Below are positions 29,831 through 32,027 of a stretch of 32,027 nt of DNA, one piece after another (positions within the stretch are counted from its first letter, which is position 1; each line of letters starts with the position of its first letter). Location of the stretch: assembly GCA_017450695.1 (NCBI GenBank), contig JAFSTA010000057.1, positions 1-32,027 on the forward strand, given 5' to 3'. A program made the position numbers and the translations under genes. The notes under the pieces were generated by a model. The model searched no databases and was not told the origin of the DNA. It saw only the letters and a program-made list of their open reading frames with translations. Source of the stretch: Kiritimatiellia bacterium (lineage in GTDB: Bacteria > Verrucomicrobiota > Kiritimatiellia > RFP12 > UBA1067).

Positions 29831-31690
29831 CTATTTCTTTTCCGGGTCCTTCAGGGTACTGCCCATGTTGTAGGTCTGGGGCGGCTGCGGGACGCCTGTT
29901 CCCACGCCTTTTGCCATCAGAGCCTTCAACTCCTGGAAATGGTCGGTATAGACGGCGCGCGGGTTGCATCCGTGCCGTTTGCAGACGGCGGCGGCCATGC
30001 CGACGACCTCGCCCATCATGCCCGTCGTGCGCATCACGCGCACCGTTCCTAGCGCAACGTGCGTTACGCTGATGTTCCGTCCCGCCATGAACAGGTTCTC
30101 CACATTCTTGGAGTAGAGGCAGCGGTAGGGAATCGCGAACGGATGGATGGTCGTGTGCTTCGCGATGGACTTGAACTCCTCGCCGGGGAAGAACTTCGTG
30201 TTCTGCGGGTCGGGATGGTGCAGGTCGATCGACCAGGTGGTGCAGAGTGTCGCGTCCGGGAAAACCCGGCGCTCGCGGATCTCGTTCTCGTTCAGAACCC
30301 AGTCCCCGATCAGGCGGCGCGATTCGCGCTTCCCCGAAATGTACGCCACCCAACTCAGGTAACGCCGCTCGTATTCCTTTTTGAAGACGGAACGGTTTTT
30401 CAGGAATGCCCAGTTGGAGTAGATGACAAGCATCCCGTAGTCGCGGATGCGTTCGAAGTCATTGATCTGGTCGAACTGCATTCCCGTCTCCCATGTCCAT
30501 TCGCCCATCTTGACGCGTTGGCAGGATTGGTCGGTGAACTTCAATCCCCACGGAATGTCGGGGAAGGGGACGGATTCCTTCGCCTCCGCCGAATACCACT
30601 GCACGGACGCGCCCATCGTGATGTTGTCCGCTTTCTCGACCGCGCGCGTTTCGCCGGTCTCCGCCTTGCTTTCGCGTCCGTACCGGTACTCCGCTCCGGC
30701 CAGCATACCGATCGTGCCGTCGCCCGTGCAGTCCACCACCCACGGTGCGGTGAACTTCGTCTCGACGCCCGTTGCGATGTCGCGCCCGATGACTGCCGTG
30801 ATGCGGTTCCCGTCCTTCTCGATTCCTGTGGCGAAGGTGTTGCGGAAGAGGCGGATATTCTTCTCCGCTTCGACAACCTTGTCCTTGCGCGAGTCCTCGT
30901 ACCGTTCGGGCGGTTGCGCGTTTCCGCCCGCCTTCGGACCGATCTCGTTCACCACGTCGCCGAGACGCGGGTAGAGGCCGATGTTCGTGCGTCCGCCGAG
31001 ATGGACGCGCACTTCGGAACTGTTGTTTCCGCCCAGCACGGGACGGTCGTGCAGAAGCGTCACCTGCAATCCCAGACGGGCGGCGGAAACGGCTGCGCAG
31101 ATTCCCGCGACACCGCCACCGACCACGATCAGGTCCGACGAAACAGTCTGCCTGTTCTCCGTCAGGGCACCGAGCTGACGCCGGTATTTCTCCAAAGCTG
31201 CCACCTCAGAGGGCGGCGCGAACGTCGGATCGGAAGTGAGAAGCAGGGCGTCGCAACGACCGTCGAATCCCGTGAGGTCGTGCAGTCGCACGGTGGTCTT
31301 GCCGGCGGGCAGGGGAATCGATCCCGCCTCATGCCAAGCCCATTCCTTTCCCTTTGTGCCCAGGACGTTCGGTAGGCGCGTGCCGTTGACGGAAACCTGG
31401 AACTTGCCGGGCGCATCGGCGTCCGGCGACCAGTGCGCCGCCCAGTTCCGGGTACGCGCCAGTACGCGGTAGGTTCCCGCCTCCGAAACCTCCACTTCCG
31501 TGACGGCATCCGCCACCGGCTTGCCCATTCCGTGCGCGAGCAGGAACGGGGAACCCATCACGTTCATAAACTGTTGGTCGATCACCCAACCGCCGCGATC
31601 CTGAAACGATTCCGCCTCCACGAAAACATTGCCCGCCCACGCGGACAAGGCGGAAACGGCAAGCCCCACAAAACCAAGATAACCCTTCAT
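29831..31690 (-). CDS. Exported FAD-dependent oxidoreductase with N-terminal carbohydrate-binding-like domain
   Basis: The 619-residue product has a signal peptide (MKGYLGFVGLAVSALSAWA). Residues about 21-155 look like a CBM-type beta sandwich (NVFVEAESFQDRGGWVIDQ, GTYRVLARTRNWAAHW). Residues about 186-619 form a PF12831-type FAD oxidoreductase: DLIVVGGGVAGICAAVSAA (dinucleotide-binding G191-x-G-x-x-G196), PVLGGNNSSEVRVHLGG, and VVDCTGDGTIGMLAGAEYR late in the domain. Proteins of this layout are numerous in glycan-degrading PVC and Bacteroidetes bacteria; the reaction is unknown. AAGGGG lies 9 nt before the ATG at 31690; 13 upstream codons are rejected. It heads the operon ending in dnaG. Confidence 0.87.
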   Translation of the reverse strand: MKGYLGFVGLAVSALSAWAGNVFVEAESFQDRGGWVIDQQFMNVMGSPFLLAHGMGKPVADAVTEVEVSEAGTYRVLARTRNWAAHWSPDADAPGKFQVSVNGTRLPNVLGTKGKEWAWHEAGSIPLPAGKTTVRLHDLTGFDGRCDALLLTSDPTFAPPSEVAALEKYRRQLGALTENRQTVSSDLIVVGGGVAGICAAVSAARLGLQVTLLHDRPVLGGNNSSEVRVHLGGRTNIGLYPRLGDVVNEIGPKAGGNAQPPERYEDSRKDKVVEAEKNIRLFRNTFATGIEKDGNRITAVIGRDIATGVETKFTAPWVVDCTGDGTIGMLAGAEYRYGRESKAETGETRAVEKADNITMGASVQWYSAEAKESVPFPDIPWGLKFTDQSCQRVKMGEWTWETGMQFDQINDFERIRDYGMLVIYSNWAFLKNRSVFKKEYERRYLSWVAYISGKRESRRLIGDWVLNENEIRERRVFPDATLCTTWSIDLHHPDPQNTKFFPGEEFKSIAKHTTIHPFAIPYRCLYSKNVENLFMAGRNISVTHVALGTVRVMRTTGMMGEVVGMAAAVCKRHGCNPRAVYTDHFQELKALMAKGVGTGVPQPPQTYNMGSTLKDPEKK

Positions 31691-31719
31691 CGCAAAATCC
31701 CCTTCGTATGATGCCGACC

Positions 31720-31728
31720 ATTCTAGCA
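31720..31728 (-). promoter_or_regulatory. Putative extended -10 element of the FAD oxidoreductase-dnaG operon
   Basis: On the minus strand TGCTAGAAT is a TGn plus TAGAAT box 29 bp before the start codon. The -35 region (TGGAAA, 16 bp upstream) is weak. Confidence 0.45.
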
Positions 31729-31760
31729 AAAATCGGACAGCTTTCCAGCACGAAAGCGAA

Positions 31761-31860
31761 GGCGCTTCGCGCCAGCTGAGAAGCTGAGAAGCGGGGAGGT
31801 GTGTCGCGTCCGCTGCGTAGCGACGGCGCCCTCGCCGCCGGCTTTCGGGGAAGCGGGGAA
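31761..31860. repeat. Hairpin-plus-tail module, copy 6, with the 55-bp extension
   Basis: GGCGC-TTC-GCGCC (31761-31773) is followed by AGCTGAGAAGCTGAGAAG, CGGGGAGG and the extension at 31799-31853. In the extension seven positions differ from 24138-24192, all T there and C here. Confidence 0.88.
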
Positions 31861-31866
31861 GCGGCG

Positions 31867-31930
31867 GATAAGTGGCGGCATAGCCGCCTAAGTGGCCCTG
31901 CGGGCCTAAATGGGGCTGCGCCCCTGAAGT
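31867..31930. repeat. Three-hairpin module, copy 3
   Basis: GGCGGC-ATA-GCCGCC, GGCCC-TGC-GGGCC and GGGGC-TGC-GCCCC are separated by TAAGT and TAAAT. The loop of hairpin 1 is changed to ATA while the stem is intact. Here the module follows the hairpin-plus-tail module; at 24025 it precedes it. Confidence 0.9.
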
Positions 31931-32027
31931 AAGTGAAATGGGTAAATGGTTAAATCGCCTCCTTCAGAGGCTTTAAATCGGCGCGGGCGCCTTTAAAAAG
32001 GTTAAATGGTTAAAAAGTTAAATCGCC
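31931..32027. repeat. GGTTAAATGGTTAAA-rich segment with two small hairpins
   Basis: Words of the type GGTTAAATGGTTAAA or GTTAAATCGCC recur from 31941 to the window end. Between them are hairpins GCCTC-CTTCA-GAGGC (31957-31971) and GGCG-CGGG-CGCC (31980-31991). No gene is visible. The array is cut by the window edge. Confidence 0.7.

Noticed and set aside
30059-31375. 438-codon plus-strand ORF opposite the FAD oxidoreductase
   Set aside because: No domain, Arg/Val-rich composition, and the minus strand holds the dinucleotide-binding motif.

Overview
The window is about 32 kb of GC-rich bacterial chromosome (roughly 58-60% GC by eye). No rRNA, tRNA, CRISPR array or transposase gene was seen. 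The gene content points to an anaerobic polysaccharide degrader of the PVC superphylum, most likely a gut or sediment Kiritimatiellota/Verrucomicrobia- or Lentisphaerae-type organism. The evidence is a set of exported DUF1080, ThuA/DUF6807, Gfo/Idh/MocA, FAD-oxidoreductase, acetyl-xylan-esterase-like and autotransporter-repeat proteins, plus hexuronate catabolism. The taxon is an inference; no marker gene was compared.

Layout. 1-309 (+) is the 3' end of an ATPase/PD-(D/E)XK protein. 287-9681 (all minus) runs, in transcription order, Gfo/Idh/MocA oxidoreductase, class C beta-lactamase-like serine hydrolase, ThuA-DUF6807 protein, a single-chain nuclease-methyltransferase, an SDR of the D-mannonate oxidoreductase type, and mannonate dehydratase (uxuA). 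10020-13881 (+) holds a DUF1080 protein, an exported propeller-like protein and a membrane-anchored metallophosphoesterase. 13882-15984 looks like an inserted cassette: an AAA/DUF4143 ATPase with a near-consensus promoter, then a truncated low-molecular-weight phosphatase gene, bounded by a 108-bp direct repeat of the 3' end of the phosphoesterase gene. 16326-19293 (minus) is a SWIM-finger gene coupled to mutL. 19960-22317 (minus) is an exported glycerophosphodiesterase/autotransporter-repeat protein. 22693-24015 (+) is an exported acetyl-xylan-esterase-like hydrolase. 24407-26227 (+) is a large protein of unknown function. 26275-31690 (minus) is a tight operon: exported FAD oxidoreductase, D-2-hydroxyacid dehydrogenase, tsaE, dnaG.

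The most unusual content is between the genes and once inside one. The intergenic regions are mosaics of short palindromic modules: a three-hairpin module (three copies), a hairpin followed by a CTGAGAAGCGGGG-type tail (six clear copies), arrays of an AACCACCN octamer, a 9-bp CCGG tandem and several GGGA/GGAG-loop hairpins. A nested palindromic element with its own terminal inverted repeats sits in frame inside the nuclease-methyltransferase gene. The direct-repeat copies around the ATPase cassette differ only at synonymous positions, so the second copy appears to derive from another functional allele.

Function. The exported proteins and uxuA/SDR fit uptake and breakdown of plant or host glycans through hexuronates. 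mutL, dnaG and tsaE are housekeeping genes embedded among them. The nuclease-methyltransferase, the PD-(D/E)XK fragment and the ATPase cassette are the mobile or defence-like part.
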